Notes: generated by a model from the sequence alone, not told the origin. Shown: positions 25,330 through 35,896, counted from the stretch's first letter. The stretch: 64,000 nt of DNA from Megasphaera hominis (GCF_014269395.1 NZ_JACOGK010000008.1:27723-91722), one strand, 5' to 3'. Numbers and translations are program-made.

Positions 25330-26353
25330 ATCCTAATACCTCGCTTTCAATAGGCTGTGTTTTGATGTAGGCAAATGCTTTTGCCTGTGCTTCCATATCG
25401 CCCATGATGACGACGATGAGGTAGCCAAAGGGCACATCCTGGATGTAGTCGATATTGCCATAGAGGACGCTAACGTCAAGATTGAACTTGCGGGCAATGT
25501 TGACGACGAGCGGTTCGTTGGTGACCAGGCCCTTGAAACGGAAACGTACGAGCATATCCCGGTCCGGTGCAGGCTGGTCCGATACGCCGAGCTTGCGGAT
25601 GCCCTGGGGCAGTTCCATATTGACGACAGATTTGACAAATTCCTTCATCGTTTCCGATGTAGGGCTGGCAAAGATGTCGATGACGCGGCCCTGTTCTTTA
25701 ATGACGCCGCCTTCAATAACGGCGACGCGGTCGCAAATAGCTTTGATAACGGCCATTTCGTGGGTAATGATGACGATGGTAATGCCCAGGCGCTTGTTGA
25801 TATCCTTCAGGAGTTCCAAAATGGACTGCGTCGTCTGCGGATCCAAGGCCGATGTGGCTTCGTCGCAGAGAAGGATCTTCGGATCGCTGGCCAGGGCGCG
25901 GGCAATGCCGACACGCTGTTTCTGGCCGCCAGAGAGCTGGGACGGGTAGTTGTACTGCCGGTCTGTCAGGCCGACCAGTTCGAGGAGGGATTCGACCTTG
26001 CTGGCAATGACTTCCTTGGAAGCGCCGATCAGTTCCAGCGGGAAGGCAATGTTGTCAAAGACCGTGCGCGACGAGAGCAGGTTGAAATGCTGGAAAATCA
26101 TGCCGATGTTTTTGCGTTCGGCCCGCAGCTGGCTGTCGGACATGGCCGTCAGTTCTTTGTCGTCAATGATGACTTTGCCGCTCGTCGGTTTTTCCAGCAT
26201 GTTGATGCAGCGGACGAGGGTCGATTTGCCGGCGCCGCTCTTGCCGATTATGCCAAAGATTTCGCCGTCGTTGATGGTCAGCGAGATCCCTTTTAGAGCC
26301 TGGACGTGCGTTTTGCCGCCGTAGGTCTTGGTAATGTTCTCAAAAGTTATCAC
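25310..26353 (-). CDS. metN: Methionine ABC transporter ATP-binding protein MetN
   Basis: A 347-residue ATPase. Walker A GKSGAGKST, signature LSGGQKQRVGIARAL and Walker B ILLCDEATSALD are intact. The C-terminal ~80 residues form the NIL regulatory domain (FGYLIVVIMGDMEAQAKAFAYI), which in MetN senses intracellular methionine. It is the first gene after the SAM riboswitch. Confidence 0.95.
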   Translation of the reverse strand: MITFENITKTYGGKTHVQALKGISLTINDGEIFGIIGKSGAGKSTLVRCINMLEKPTSGKVIIDDKELTAMSDSQLRAERKNIGMIFQHFNLLSSRTVFDNIAFPLELIGASKEVIASKVESLLELVGLTDRQYNYPSQLSGGQKQRVGIARALASDPKILLCDEATSALDPQTTQSILELLKDINKRLGITIVIITHEMAVIKAICDRVAVIEGGVIKEQGRVIDIFASPTSETMKEFVKSVVNMELPQGIRKLGVSDQPAPDRDMLVRFRFKGLVTNEPLVVNIARKFNLDVSVLYGNIDYIQDVPFGYLIVVIMGDMEAQAKAFAYIKTQPIESEVLGYVPRTH

Positions 26354-26403
26354 AAGATCAACTCCTTACTTAATTTTCCTAGTGATCATCGTTATTTCCT
26401 AAT

Positions 26404-26430
26404 AAAAAAGCCGTCAACAGATGCTGACGG
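26404..26430 (-). terminator. Riboswitch-controlled terminator before metN
   Basis: CCGTCA and TGACGG arms followed, on the minus strand, by TTTTTT. It lies immediately downstream of the SAM-I aptamer and is the expected switching terminator. Confidence 0.85.
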
Positions 26431-26432
26431 TA

Positions 26433-26545
26433 GAATTACTGCGATCATTTCATCTGCCGGATACATTCCGCTGGACTTGGCACCTTCCCGCGTAGGGGGT
26501 TGCCGCAACGTCATAGGGCCATTCCCTCGATTGCTCTGGATGAAT
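26433..26545 (-). ncRNA. SAM-I riboswitch (S-box)
   Basis: On the minus strand the segment has the S-box landmarks in order: AGAGCAATCGAGGGA, CTGGCCC-like AATGGCCCTATGA, GCGGCAACC, AAGGTGCCAAGTCC and a closing CGGCAGATGAA. SAM binding favours the terminator just after it and so turns off metNIQ when SAM is plentiful. The 5' limit is approximate. Confidence 0.9.
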
Positions 26546-26568
26546 ACACTATGGAATTACTGTCCTGT

Positions 26569-26597
26569 ATCATAGCACGGGGACAGGGCCTTGTCAA
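26569..26597 (-). promoter_or_regulatory. Promoter of the metNIQ operon
   Basis: On the minus strand, TTGACA (26597-26592) and TATGAT (26574-26569) are 17 bases apart, ~25 bases before the riboswitch. Confidence 0.82.
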
Positions 26598-26771
26598 TAT
26601 CTAAATTGGAATACCGTTCGAGAAAGAAAAAATAATTATAATTTTTTTCCTCGGATTAGCAGGAATTAACAAAGTGATGTGGAATACTATATATATCAGG
26701 AGCGAAGTATTCAAATCTTAAGCATGGATGGTTTGAAAAATGAGGCTCCTCGCGAAAGGAAGGGATTTTTT

Positions 26772-27296
26772 ATGGCAACAATCGTTAGAGGTAAGAATCT
26801 GGAAATTACACCGGCATTAAAAGATTACGTTTTGAAACATGAAAAAAAGGTAACGAAATACTTCGAAAATGAAGTGAATGTGCAGGCTCTTCTTTCCGTC
26901 GAAAAAGATCGTAAAATTGCAGAAATCACGTTGAAGGTAGACGGTGTCGTCCTCCGTGGTGTAGAAGCCAACGAAGACATGTATGCCGCTATTGATCTGG
27001 TGTACGATAAGATGATCCGCCAGATTCATAAGTATAAAACAAAGATTGCCCGCCGTATGAAAGGCGGCTCCTTCCATGATGCTATGGTCGAAGGACCGGC
27101 TGTACCGGAAGAAGATTTTGAAATCGCCCGCGTCAAGAAATTCGCTGCCCGTCCCATGGACGTAGAAGAAGCTATTCTGCAGATGAATCTCGTCGGCCAC
27201 GATTTCTTCGTTTTCCTCAATTCGGAAACGGAAGCCATTAACGTCGTATACAAACGGAAACACGGCAAATATGGCTTGATCGAACCGGAATATTAA
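26772..27296 (+). CDS. hpf: Ribosome hibernation promoting factor, long form
   Basis: A 174-residue protein with an N-terminal RaiA/YfiA domain (~1-105) that sits in the 30S decoding region, and a C-terminal dimerisation domain (~115-174, ending VVYKRKHGKYGLIEPEY) that pairs ribosomes as inactive 100S. Start ATG 26772 follows GAAAGGAAGGG; an earlier in-frame start lacks a ribosome site. The two-domain length is the long form of Firmicutes. Confidence 0.94.
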   Translation: MATIVRGKNLEITPALKDYVLKHEKKVTKYFENEVNVQALLSVEKDRKIAEITLKVDGVVLRGVEANEDMYAAIDLVYDKMIRQIHKYKTKIARRMKGGSFHDAMVEGPAVPEEDFEIARVKKFAARPMDVEEAILQMNLVGHDFFVFLNSETEAINVVYKRKHGKYGLIEPEY

Positions 27297-27340
27297 TAGC
27301 GATCACTTTTGTTCCTGTCATCTCAGGTGCCATACAGAAA

Positions 27341-27374
27341 GGGTTCAGACTTCGCAGTCTGGACCCTTTTTCTA
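27341..27374 (+). terminator. Terminator of hpf
   Basis: GGGTTCAGAC (27341-27350) and GTCTGGACCC (27357-27366), then CTTTTTCT on the plus strand. Confidence 0.85.
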
Positions 27375-27405
27375 ATGTTCCCGGGCGCGGATTCGCCGGG
27401 CCTGT

Positions 27406-27445
27406 ATAAAAAACAGCCGTATCAGGTCCATCCTGGTACGGCTGT
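27406..27445 (-). terminator. Terminator of putP
   Basis: ACAGCCGTATCAGG and CCTGGTACGGCTGT arms (27413-27445) with one mismatch, followed on the minus strand by TTTTTTAT. It faces the hpf terminator. Confidence 0.85.
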
Positions 27446-27457
27446 ATTGCAGTTCTA

Positions 27458-28966
27458 TTATTTTTCGTCGTTTCCTTTTAGCATGGTGATTTTTTGCTTC
27501 AAGCTCACGGCCTGGTCAAATTCGGCCTGGATTTCTGCACTAGGCGGTGCGTCCAGCTTGCTGACGACGTAAATGGCAATGAGGGAGAAAATGAAGCCCG
27601 GCACGATTTCGTAAAGGCCGAACCAGGCAAACTGTTTCCAAATGAGGACCGTCAGGCCACCGACGACAATACCTGCCAGGGCACCGTTTTTGGTCATCCG
27701 TTTCCAGAAGAGGGAAAGGAGGATGCACGGGCCAAAGGCGGCACCAAAACCGGCCCAGGCGTAGGCAACCATGGTGAGGATGTAGTTGTTCGGGTCGAGG
27801 CCGAGGATGATGGCCAGGGCAGCGACGACGAGAACCGTAATACGGCTCACGAGGATCAGTTCCTTGTCGCTGGCATCCTTGCGGATGAAGGCGTTGTAGA
27901 AGTCCTTGGAAATGGCCGATGCCGTAACCAGGAGCTGTGACGATGCCGTACTCATAATGGCGGCTAACACGGCAGACCAGATGAGACCGGCCACGAAGGG
28001 CGGGAAGAGCTGTTCACTCATGACGAGGAAAACCTTTTCTGCATCGGCCCCTTGGAGCGGTGTATCGAGGACGACCTTACCGACGAGGCCGACGAGAACG
28101 GCAGCGGCCAGGGAAATAATAACCCAGGTCATGGCAATGTGTTTGGCTTTATTCAGTTCCTGCGGATCACCAATGGCCATGAAACGCACGAGGATGTGGG
28201 GCTGGCCGAAGTAGCCTACGCCCCAGCCAATGGCTGAGATGATGGCGATGACGCCGGTCATGGACGTATCGGGCACGAGCTGCAGGAGCTGCGGCGAGTC
28301 GGAAGCGACGCGGGACATGACGGCATCGGCACCGCCGAAGGAAAGCATGCCTACGATGGGCACGAGGACGATGGCCAGGAACATCATACAGCCCTGAATG
28401 AAATCGGTCCAGCAGACGGCCATGAAACCGCCCAGGAAGGTATAGATGACGACGACACCGGCGCCGAGGAGCAGGGCGTAGAAGTAATCCATGCCAAAGA
28501 CGGTCTGGAAGAGCTTGCCGCCGGCAACGAAGCCCGACGATGTGTAGATGAGAAAGAAGATGAGGATAAAGATGGCCGAAATGAGGCGGATAATATTCTT
28601 TTCATCGTGGAAGCGGTTTTTCAGGTAATCCGGCATAGTCAGGCTGTTGTTGGCGACTTCTGTATAATTACGCAGGCGCCGCGAAACAAAATGCCAGTTC
28701 AAGAAGGTGCCCAGACAGAGACCCAAGGCCGTCCAAAAAGCAGATATGCCGATGGAGTAGGCAAAGCCCGGCAAGCCCATGAGCATCCAGCCACTCATAT
28801 CGGAGGCTTCGGCACTCATAGACGTAATCCATGGGCCCAAGGTACGGCCGCCGAGGATATAATCGCTCAGCCCTTGCTGGGAACGATAATAATAAGCGCC
28901 GATAGCCAGCATCATGAGCAGATACAGGGCGAAGGCGCTCAGTACGACAATATTAGTCTGAAACAT
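27458..28966 (-). CDS. putP: Sodium/proline symporter
   Basis: A 502-residue inner-membrane symporter of the sodium:solute family with about 13 helices. The segment ADYILGGRTLGPWITSMSAEASDMSGWMLMGLPG follows the PutP N-terminal pattern including the GGR and ASDMSGW substrate/Na+ region. It takes up proline with Na+. It is a single-gene unit on the minus strand. Confidence 0.92.
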   Translation of the reverse strand: MFQTNIVVLSAFALYLLMMLAIGAYYYRSQQGLSDYILGGRTLGPWITSMSAEASDMSGWMLMGLPGFAYSIGISAFWTALGLCLGTFLNWHFVSRRLRNYTEVANNSLTMPDYLKNRFHDEKNIIRLISAIFILIFFLIYTSSGFVAGGKLFQTVFGMDYFYALLLGAGVVVIYTFLGGFMAVCWTDFIQGCMMFLAIVLVPIVGMLSFGGADAVMSRVASDSPQLLQLVPDTSMTGVIAIISAIGWGVGYFGQPHILVRFMAIGDPQELNKAKHIAMTWVIISLAAAVLVGLVGKVVLDTPLQGADAEKVFLVMSEQLFPPFVAGLIWSAVLAAIMSTASSQLLVTASAISKDFYNAFIRKDASDKELILVSRITVLVVAALAIILGLDPNNYILTMVAYAWAGFGAAFGPCILLSLFWKRMTKNGALAGIVVGGLTVLIWKQFAWFGLYEIVPGFIFSLIAIYVVSKLDAPPSAEIQAEFDQAVSLKQKITMLKGNDEK

Positions 28967-29170
28967 GGAAACGACTCCTTTGATAAGAAAATTTACAAGA
29001 TGTACATTTATTTATTGTACCTTATCTACAGCTATATAGCAACGTTTCTAAGGGAAAGTGGAGAAAAAAGGATACAATACCTGTGATTTCCACCAGCCCT
29101 GACTGGCATTTCCAGGGGCTTCCCTATATAATAGAACTGATACGATTTCAATACAAAGAAGGAAAAAACT

Positions 29171-31045
29171 ATGAATATACTGACAACAGAGGGCGTGTCC
29201 AAAGCGTATGGCCTGCGCGTCCTCTTTTCTGATGTAACGATTTCTCTTGATGCGGGCCAGAAGACGGGCCTCATCGGCCTCAATGGCGCCGGCAAGACGA
29301 CGCTCCTCAAAATCATTGCCGGCGTAGCCGAAGCCGATAGCGGCACGATCTGGCGCAATCCGAAGGCGCGCATTCATTTTTTGCCGCAGGAACCGCAGTT
29401 CCAGCCGGGCCAGACGGTGCTAGAAAGCGTCCTCGACGGCGATTTGCCCGTCATGGATGTTATTCGCCGCTATGAAGACGCTGTAGCCCGCGATGATGCC
29501 GCTGCCGTCCTCAAACTCACGGAAGAAATGGATGCCAGCCAGGCCTGGGAGCTCGAACAGCAGGCGCGGGTCATCCTGCAGGAGCTGGGCATTACGGATT
29601 ATAGGGCCAAGACGGACACCCTCTCCGGGGGCCAGCGCAAGCGTCTCGGCCTGGCGCGGGCCCTCATCGTACCGTGCGATCTGTTGATCCTCGATGAACC
29701 GACGAACCATTTGGACGACCAGACTATTTTCTGGCTCGAAGAATACCTGCACGATAGCAAGTCGGCTATCCTCCTCAGTACGCACGACCGCTATTTCCTG
29801 GACCGCGTGGCCAGCTCCATGATCGAACTCGACCGGGGCCACGTCTATTCCTATACCGGCTCGTACGTTCAATTCCTGGAAATGCGCCAGACACGCATTG
29901 AAGGGGAAGAGGCGGCTGCTGCACGCCGGGCCAATCTGATCCGCCGGGAAACGGCGTGGATCCGCCGCGGTGCCCAGGCCCGTTCGACGAAGCAAAAGGC
30001 CCGTATTGAACGGTACGAAGCCCTGTGTGCTATGGAAACGAACAAGCCCTCAGGCAGTGTGGAAATCCTCGATACGTCTGTGCGCCTTGGCAAGACCATC
30101 ATCGACATGGACGGCGTGGCCTTTGCCTATCCCGGCGGCCAGCCCTTGTTCCACGACGTGACGTATCACGTAGTCAAGCACGACCGCATCGGCATTATCG
30201 GCGCCAACGGCGTTGGCAAATCGACACTGCTCAAGGTCATTGCCGGCGATCTGACGCCCAGTGCAGGCCAGCTCGTCGTCGGCCAGACTGTGCGCTTTGG
30301 CTTCTTCCGCCAGCAGCTGCCGGAATTTGACGAAGGCCAGCGTGTCATCGATTACGTCCAGGAAGCCGGCCATTACGTGACCAACCTTTATGGCGAAACC
30401 ATTTCTGCGTCGCGCCTGCTGGAGCAGTTCCTCTTTACGGAAGAGATGCAGTACACGTACATTGCCAAATTAAGCGGCGGTGAACGGCGCCGTCTCTACC
30501 TTTTGCGCCTGCTCATGGGCCAGCCTAACGTCCTTCTCTTGGACGAACCGACGAACGATCTGGATATTCCTACGCTGACGGTCCTCGAACAGTACCTTGA
30601 TACCTATCAGGGCGTGGTCCTCGTCGTTTCCCATGACCGCTATTTCCTCGATCGCGTAGCAGACAAGCTCTTCGTCCTGGAAGCGGGCACGTGGAGCCGT
30701 TATTATGGCGATTACAGCGCCTACCTCGATGAAAAAATCCGGCACCGTACGGATACGGCACCGGAAAAGAAAGAAAAAGCAGCAGCTCCTGCGCTGTCCC
30801 AGCAGCCCAAGCCGGCACCCGTAAAGAAGGGGTTGTCGGCCCGGGAAAAGGAAGAGCTGGCTAAGATCACACAGGAACTGCCGCGCTATGAAAGTTTATT
30901 GAAGGGTCTGAACGCCGCCGTCGCTGCAGCCGGCAGTGATTACGAAACGGTGGCACAGCTTATGGAAGAACAGCGTCAGGCCCAGGCCAAGGTGGATGAG
31001 CTCACAGAACGGTGGTGCGAGCTCGAAGACCTGGCAGCAGAGTAG
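29171..31045 (+). CDS. ABC-F family ATPase (Uup-like)
   Basis: A 624-residue soluble protein with two ABC ATPase domains: Walker A GLNGAGKTT (~38) and GANGVGKST (~350), each with an LSGG signature and a DEPTN Walker B. There is no membrane domain, and a linker of ~80 residues joins the halves. Residues ~535-624 are charged and helical, like the DNA/RNA-binding coiled coil at the end of Uup. ABC-F proteins act on ribosomes. A TATAAT lies ~50 bases upstream. It is convergent with rqcH, with two bases between the stops. Confidence 0.88.
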   Translation: MNILTTEGVSKAYGLRVLFSDVTISLDAGQKTGLIGLNGAGKTTLLKIIAGVAEADSGTIWRNPKARIHFLPQEPQFQPGQTVLESVLDGDLPVMDVIRRYEDAVARDDAAAVLKLTEEMDASQAWELEQQARVILQELGITDYRAKTDTLSGGQRKRLGLARALIVPCDLLILDEPTNHLDDQTIFWLEEYLHDSKSAILLSTHDRYFLDRVASSMIELDRGHVYSYTGSYVQFLEMRQTRIEGEEAAAARRANLIRRETAWIRRGAQARSTKQKARIERYEALCAMETNKPSGSVEILDTSVRLGKTIIDMDGVAFAYPGGQPLFHDVTYHVVKHDRIGIIGANGVGKSTLLKVIAGDLTPSAGQLVVGQTVRFGFFRQQLPEFDEGQRVIDYVQEAGHYVTNLYGETISASRLLEQFLFTEEMQYTYIAKLSGGERRRLYLLRLLMGQPNVLLLDEPTNDLDIPTLTVLEQYLDTYQGVVLVVSHDRYFLDRVADKLFVLEAGTWSRYYGDYSAYLDEKIRHRTDTAPEKKEKAAAPALSQQPKPAPVKKGLSAREKEELAKITQELPRYESLLKGLNAAVAAAGSDYETVAQLMEEQRQAQAKVDELTERWCELEDLAAE

Positions 31046-31047
31046 GA

Positions 31048-32760
31048 TTATTCCCACTTTTTCGGTGCTACGTGGTACGTCGTCTGGCCTTCGAAGATGA
31101 CGAAGCCCGGTGCGGCGTGGGCCGGCTTCTTTACGTTGCGTACGAGCGTGCAATCTACGTCGACCTTGCTGTCGCTGCGGCCTTTGCTGTAGTAGGCAGC
31201 CAGCTCGGCGGCAGCTGTGAGCTGCTTGTCCGTCGGTTCGGCGCGATGGCAGGCGAGGATGACGTGGGAACCGGGCTTGTCCTTGGCGTGGAACCAGCGG
31301 TCGTAGGGATGGGCCTTTTTGAAGGTCAGGAAATCGTTTTGCCGGTTATTGCGGCCGACCCAGATTTCCAGGCCGTCTACGTGGACGGTGAGGATATCTT
31401 GAGAAAATTCGCGGCGCATCTTGTCGCGGTTATTGGAACGGATGAGGCCCATTTGCCGCATTTCCGCTTTGATGTCGGCAATTTCTTCCTTCGTGCCCGT
31501 ATTGTCCAGAGCGTATTCGAGGGAGTAGAGATAGTCCAGGTAGCGGGCGTTTTCCTCGTGGAGCTCGCTCGATTTCTGGATACGGTTGCGCATCTTTGTA
31601 TAGCGCTTGTAATAGCGGTTGGCGTTGTCTGTCATGGAATAGGCCGGTTCCAAGGGAATGGTGATGGTTTCCTGTTGTTCTGACAGGAGATTTTGGACGG
31701 TAACGCTCTTTTCGTGATCGTGCTTTTCATAGGCGTAGATCATGAGCAGGTCGCCGTAGAGCTTGTACGTGTCCATCTTGTCCGTTTCTTTCATTTCGGC
31801 GGCAATGCGCTTGATCTTGCGCTTTTGCTTTTCAATGAGCTTGCCGACCTTTTTTTTCAGCTCTTCCTGTTCGCCGCTCAGGCTGCGGTGGGCCTGCTGG
31901 TAGTCACTGAGGTATTCTTCGATGAGGTCGAAGTGACGCCGTGGGCACGTAGCCAGGCTTTGCAGGACCAAGGGGAAGATGACCTCTTTATTATCCTTTT
32001 GCGTGTAGACCCAGGCACCGTGGACGTTTTCGAGCTCCTGGCCGAAGGCGGCAATGGCCTCGGTCCACGCTTTTTTTTGTGCCTCCGTGAGGTCCGCGAC
32101 GGGCGTCGTTTTCGGCACGTCTGTGCGGCACGAAAGCTCGTTCAGGACGATGGTGCTCATGCCGTTGAAGCGCTTGAGCATCCACGCCGAGAGCGTTTCG
32201 TCAGACGGCAGGCCGAGCATTTCCTGCAATTCTTTCGGCGTAAAGGCAAAGGGATCCATGCGCATGAAGTTGGGCGGAAATTCGTATGGTACGTGGGGAG
32301 TAATGGTCCGCACGGCAGTCTTGCCCTTGGCCGTCTTGATGAGGGCTTCGATGATCATGCCGTCTTCAGTAAAGATGACGTTGCTGTACTTGCCCATGAG
32401 CTCGACGTGGATTTTGCGCGTCGTCAGGCGTCCCGATACGTCTAGGACGTCGACGTCGATGTCGATGAGGCGGTCTAAGTGCAGCTGGTGGATCGAGGCG
32501 ATGCGCCCGTTTTCGTAGTATTTGCGCAGGAACATGCAAAGGCCTGTCGGCACGTCAGGCGTGGGCGGCACGCGGTCCGATAAGTACAGGCGCGGCGAAT
32601 CGTCGAGGGTAATGATCAGGTGGTGAATACCTGTCGTATTGAAAATGCGAAAATACAGGGAGCGTGCATCAAGCTGGTAAATCTTTGAGATGGAGCCGCC
32701 CTGGATAATAGAAATCAGTTCGTCTGTTATGACATGTAAGGTAATGCCGTCTAAGTTCAT
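31048..32760 (-). CDS. rqcH: Ribosome quality control protein RqcH (Rqc2/NFACT family)
   Basis: A 570-residue NFACT protein that binds stalled 50S subunits with peptidyl-tRNA and drives C-terminal alanine tailing. Order seen: NFACT-N (~1-190), helical middle with coiled coils (~280-430; EEYLSDYQQAHRSLSGEQEEL), and NFACT-R (~440-560; RWFHAKDKPGSHVIL). Older annotation calls it fibronectin-binding protein. Start ATG 32760 has TAGGAGC upstream; the 35-residue open extension has no ribosome site. Confidence 0.92.
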   Translation of the reverse strand: MNLDGITLHVITDELISIIQGGSISKIYQLDARSLYFRIFNTTGIHHLIITLDDSPRLYLSDRVPPTPDVPTGLCMFLRKYYENGRIASIHQLHLDRLIDIDVDVLDVSGRLTTRKIHVELMGKYSNVIFTEDGMIIEALIKTAKGKTAVRTITPHVPYEFPPNFMRMDPFAFTPKELQEMLGLPSDETLSAWMLKRFNGMSTIVLNELSCRTDVPKTTPVADLTEAQKKAWTEAIAAFGQELENVHGAWVYTQKDNKEVIFPLVLQSLATCPRRHFDLIEEYLSDYQQAHRSLSGEQEELKKKVGKLIEKQKRKIKRIAAEMKETDKMDTYKLYGDLLMIYAYEKHDHEKSVTVQNLLSEQQETITIPLEPAYSMTDNANRYYKRYTKMRNRIQKSSELHEENARYLDYLYSLEYALDNTGTKEEIADIKAEMRQMGLIRSNNRDKMRREFSQDILTVHVDGLEIWVGRNNRQNDFLTFKKAHPYDRWFHAKDKPGSHVILACHRAEPTDKQLTAAAELAAYYSKGRSDSKVDVDCTLVRNVKKPAHAAPGFVIFEGQTTYHVAPKKWE

Positions 32761-32893
32761 TTTTTTCGTGCTCCTATGAAACCAAAGAATCGTATCTTTC
32801 TTATTGTAGCACGCCCAGGCTGATGGTACTAGTAAAAAATGTTCCTGCAAGGGTCGTTGCGACACTGGCCGTTAAAAGGAAGATATATAAATC

Positions 32894-32925
32894 AAAAAAG
32901 ACGCCACAGCCATGGCCGCAGCGTC
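32894..32925 (-). terminator. Terminator of the FAH-family gene
   Basis: GACGC..GCGTC outer arms with an inner palindrome around CCATGG (32900-32925), then TTTTTT on the minus strand. Confidence 0.75.
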
Positions 32926-32939
32926 CGTAATATTATTCC

Positions 32940-33842
32940 TTATTTTACCTGATTCTTCAGTGTACCAATGCCGGAAATGCTGATTTCCACGGTATCGCCG
33001 GAATGGATGAAGCGCGGTGGGTTGAAGCCTACGCCTACGCCGGACGGCGTGCCTGTAGAAATGATATCGCCAGGCTGGAGTGTCGTGCCCTGGGAGAGCG
33101 TAGAAATAAGCGTCGGAATGGGGAAGATGAATTCTTCTGTCGACGCATCCTGACGGACTTCGTCGTTGACCTTGGTAACGATCGTAAAGGCATCGGGAGC
33201 GGCATCGCGCAAGAGAATGCACGGGCCCAAGGGTGCAAACGTGTCGAGGCTCTTGCCGTGGAACCACTGGCCGTGATTGCGCTGCAGGTCCCGGGCGGTA
33301 ACGTCGTTCATGATAGTAAAGCCATAGACGTAATTCATGGCTTCGCTGACGGGGATGTCGGCCCCTTCTTTGCCGATGATGACGGCCAGTTCGCCTTCAT
33401 AATCGAGTTCCTTCGTGACGTTCTTGTGCGGATCGATGTCGTCATCCGGGCCGATGACGCACGTCGGGGCTTTTGTGAAGAACTGGGGGAACTTGGTCAG
33501 TTCCTTGAGCTTTTCTTTATGGAATTCTTCGATGTGTTCGGAGTAATTTTCACCGACGCAGAAAATATTTTTGGCGAGCTGCCGGATCGGCGACAGGACG
33601 TGTACCGTATTGATCGGACGGGCCGGTACGGCATCGGTCTTTTCGTTCTGTTCCAAAGCGTCGGCCAGGGCCAGGAGCCCTTCATTGCCCTGACGGATGA
33701 ATTCTTCCAGCGTTTCCGGCAAGGGCGTAAAGAAGGCTTCTTCTAAGGCAATGGCACTGTAGACGCCTGTTTCGTCTTCATTTAGGACGCCCCACTGGAC
33801 AAAGCCGAGATCTTCAAAGGTAATTAATTTTTTGATCATCAT
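32940..33842 (-). CDS. Fumarylacetoacetate hydrolase-family protein
   Basis: A 300-residue enzyme of the FAH superfamily (hydrolases, decarboxylases and isomerases of beta-keto acids). The C-terminal ~200 residues hold the metal-binding pattern: DYEGELAVIIGKEG, NDVTARDLQ and STGTPSGVG. GGAGG lies before the two possible starts (ATGATG at 33842 and 33839). The substrate is not predictable; 2-keto-3-deoxy or 5-oxopent-3-ene-type acids are typical. Confidence 0.88.
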   Translation of the reverse strand: MMIKKLITFEDLGFVQWGVLNEDETGVYSAIALEEAFFTPLPETLEEFIRQGNEGLLALADALEQNEKTDAVPARPINTVHVLSPIRQLAKNIFCVGENYSEHIEEFHKEKLKELTKFPQFFTKAPTCVIGPDDDIDPHKNVTKELDYEGELAVIIGKEGADIPVSEAMNYVYGFTIMNDVTARDLQRNHGQWFHGKSLDTFAPLGPCILLRDAAPDAFTIVTKVNDEVRQDASTEEFIFPIPTLISTLSQGTTLQPGDIISTGTPSGVGVGFNPPRFIHSGDTVEISISGIGTLKNQVK

Positions 33843-34045
33843 AGTTGGTATTCCTCCAAAGGTGTAAAAAAATGATTATTTTTATTATAGCATACGTGAG
33901 AAGAGCCTGCAGGAAACCTTATTTTTTGCATATTTCCAGGAAAAGAACGTTACTCTTCTAGTGCATCAGCGTCTTTTATGGTACAATCGGTAATAGTAAA
34001 ACGTAAAAATACTAAGACACAGTCAATGTAAGGAGCGATATTTCA

Positions 34046-35746
34046 ATGGAAAATGGGACGACCAAAAATTTTATTGAAAATTTTATTGAAGAAGATTTCA
34101 AATCAAATAGATACGGCCAGCGTTTTGTGACGCGTTTTCCGCCGGAACCGAATGGCTACCTGCACATTGGCCACGCTAAGTCTATTTGCCTGAATTTTGG
34201 CCTGGCGAAAAAATACGGCGGTGTAACGAATCTCCGTTTTGACGATACAAACCCGACGAAGGAAACTGTCGAATACGTAGACAACATTATGAACGACGTC
34301 AAATGGCTCGGCTTTACATGGGAAGACCGTCTCCATTTCACATCGGATTACTTTGATACGCTGTACGACTATGCCGTCAAATTGATCAAATTGGGCAAAG
34401 CCTATGTAGACGATTTGACGAAGGAAGAAATGAAGGAATACCGCGGTACCTTCAGCGAACCGGGCAAGGAAAGCCCGTACCGCAACCGCAGTGTCGAAGA
34501 AAACCTGCGCCTTTTTGAAGAAATGAAGGCCGGCAAATATGCTGACGGCGAAAAGGTACTGCGCGCTAAAATCGACATGGCCAGCCCGAACATCAACATG
34601 CGCGACCCTGTCATTTACCGTATTTTCCATCACGAACATCACCGTACAGGCAATAAATGGTGCATTTATCCTATGTACGATTTTGCCCATCCTGTATCGG
34701 ATGCCATCGAACGGGTAACGCACTCTATCTGTACCCTCGAATACGAAGACCACCGTCCGCTCTATGACTGGTGCATTCAGGACTGGGACGATCCCGAAGG
34801 CCAGCTGCCGCGTCAGATCGAATTTGCCCGCCTCAATGTAACGCACATGATCATGAGCAAACGTAAGCTGCGCATCCTCGTCGAAAAAGGTATCGTCAGC
34901 GGCTGGGATGATCCCCGTATGCCGACCATTGCCGGTATCCGCCGCCGTGGCTATACGCCCGAAGCAATCCGCGATTTCTGTGACCGCATTGGCGTTGCCA
35001 AGGCCGACAGCACGGTCGACATTTCCCTCCTCGAATACTGCATCCGCGAAGACTTGAAACTGAAAGCACCGCGCTTGATGACAGTTATCGACCCGGTGAA
35101 GGTAGTCATTACGGATTATCCCGAAGACAAGACGGAAGTCCTGACGGCTGAAAATAACCAGGAAAATGAAGCTCTCGGCACGCGTCACATGACCTTTAGC
35201 CGTACGCTGTACATTGACCGCAAGGACTTCATGGAAGAACCGGTTAAGAAATTCTTCCGCCTCGCACCGGGCAAGGAAGTACGCCTGAAATATGCCTACA
35301 TCATTAAGTGCGAAGACGTCGTGAAGGACGCCGACGGCAATATTGTCGAAATCCATTGCACGCACGATCCGGAAAGCCTGAGCGGCAGCGGTGCCAACGC
35401 CAACCGTAAGGTAAATGGCACGCTCCACTGGGTCAACGCAGCCGATGCCGTCGACGTAGAAACACGCGTCTACGACTATCTCCTCAACGGCGCTGACGAA
35501 GAGGAAGAAGAAGGCACGACGAGCAAGGATTTCCTCGATCAGATCAATCCGGACAGCCTGACTGTATACCAGAGCAAGGCCGAAGCCGCCCTGGCCGGTT
35601 ACAAAGCAGGCGATCACTTCCAGTTCCTGCGCGAAGGCTATTTCGTTATCGATCAGGATTCGACGCCGGACCACATGGTCGTCAACCGCATTGTAGGCCT
35701 GCGTGACACATGGGCTAAGATGCAGAAAAAGGAAGAAAAGAAATAA
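34046..35746 (+). CDS. glnS: Glutaminyl-tRNA synthetase
   Basis: A 566-residue class I synthetase that charges tRNA-Gln. The HIGH-type motif [15 protein letters not shown] (~32-46) and the KMSKS-type MIMSKRKL are intact, and the C-terminal ~200 residues form the anticodon-binding beta barrels. Length equals the E. coli-type enzyme. TACAAT at ~33981 is a likely -10 box. Confidence 0.96.
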   Translation: MENGTTKNFIENFIEEDFKSNRYGQRFVTRFPPEPNGYLHIGHAKSICLNFGLAKKYGGVTNLRFDDTNPTKETVEYVDNIMNDVKWLGFTWEDRLHFTSDYFDTLYDYAVKLIKLGKAYVDDLTKEEMKEYRGTFSEPGKESPYRNRSVEENLRLFEEMKAGKYADGEKVLRAKIDMASPNINMRDPVIYRIFHHEHHRTGNKWCIYPMYDFAHPVSDAIERVTHSICTLEYEDHRPLYDWCIQDWDDPEGQLPRQIEFARLNVTHMIMSKRKLRILVEKGIVSGWDDPRMPTIAGIRRRGYTPEAIRDFCDRIGVAKADSTVDISLLEYCIREDLKLKAPRLMTVIDPVKVVITDYPEDKTEVLTAENNQENEALGTRHMTFSRTLYIDRKDFMEEPVKKFFRLAPGKEVRLKYAYIIKCEDVVKDADGNIVEIHCTHDPESLSGSGANANRKVNGTLHWVNAADAVDVETRVYDYLLNGADEEEEEGTTSKDFLDQINPDSLTVYQSKAEAALAGYKAGDHFQFLREGYFVIDQDSTPDHMVVNRIVGLRDTWAKMQKKEEKK

Positions 35747-35782
35747 GAAGATTAGAACAAAATTAAAATAAAATGAGAAGCT

Positions 35783-35835
35783 GAGAACCGACTTTTTCTA
35801 AGATTAGAGTTTGCTGAGAAGGTCGGTTCTCTTCT
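35783..35835 (+). terminator. Probable terminator of glnS
   Basis: GAGAACCGAC (35783-35792) and GTCGGTTCTC (35822-35831) form a 10-bp stem with a ~29-base loop; the T tract is weak. Confidence 0.55.
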
Positions 35836-35896
35836 GTCATAGCATTGCACCAACGATGTAGAAACGGTATAATAAAACGGAGTAGGAGGATTGATC

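Noticed and set aside
34103..35674. 523-codon open frame antisense to glnS
   Set aside because: Shadow of the well-supported glnS gene; no ribosome site and no recognisable domain.
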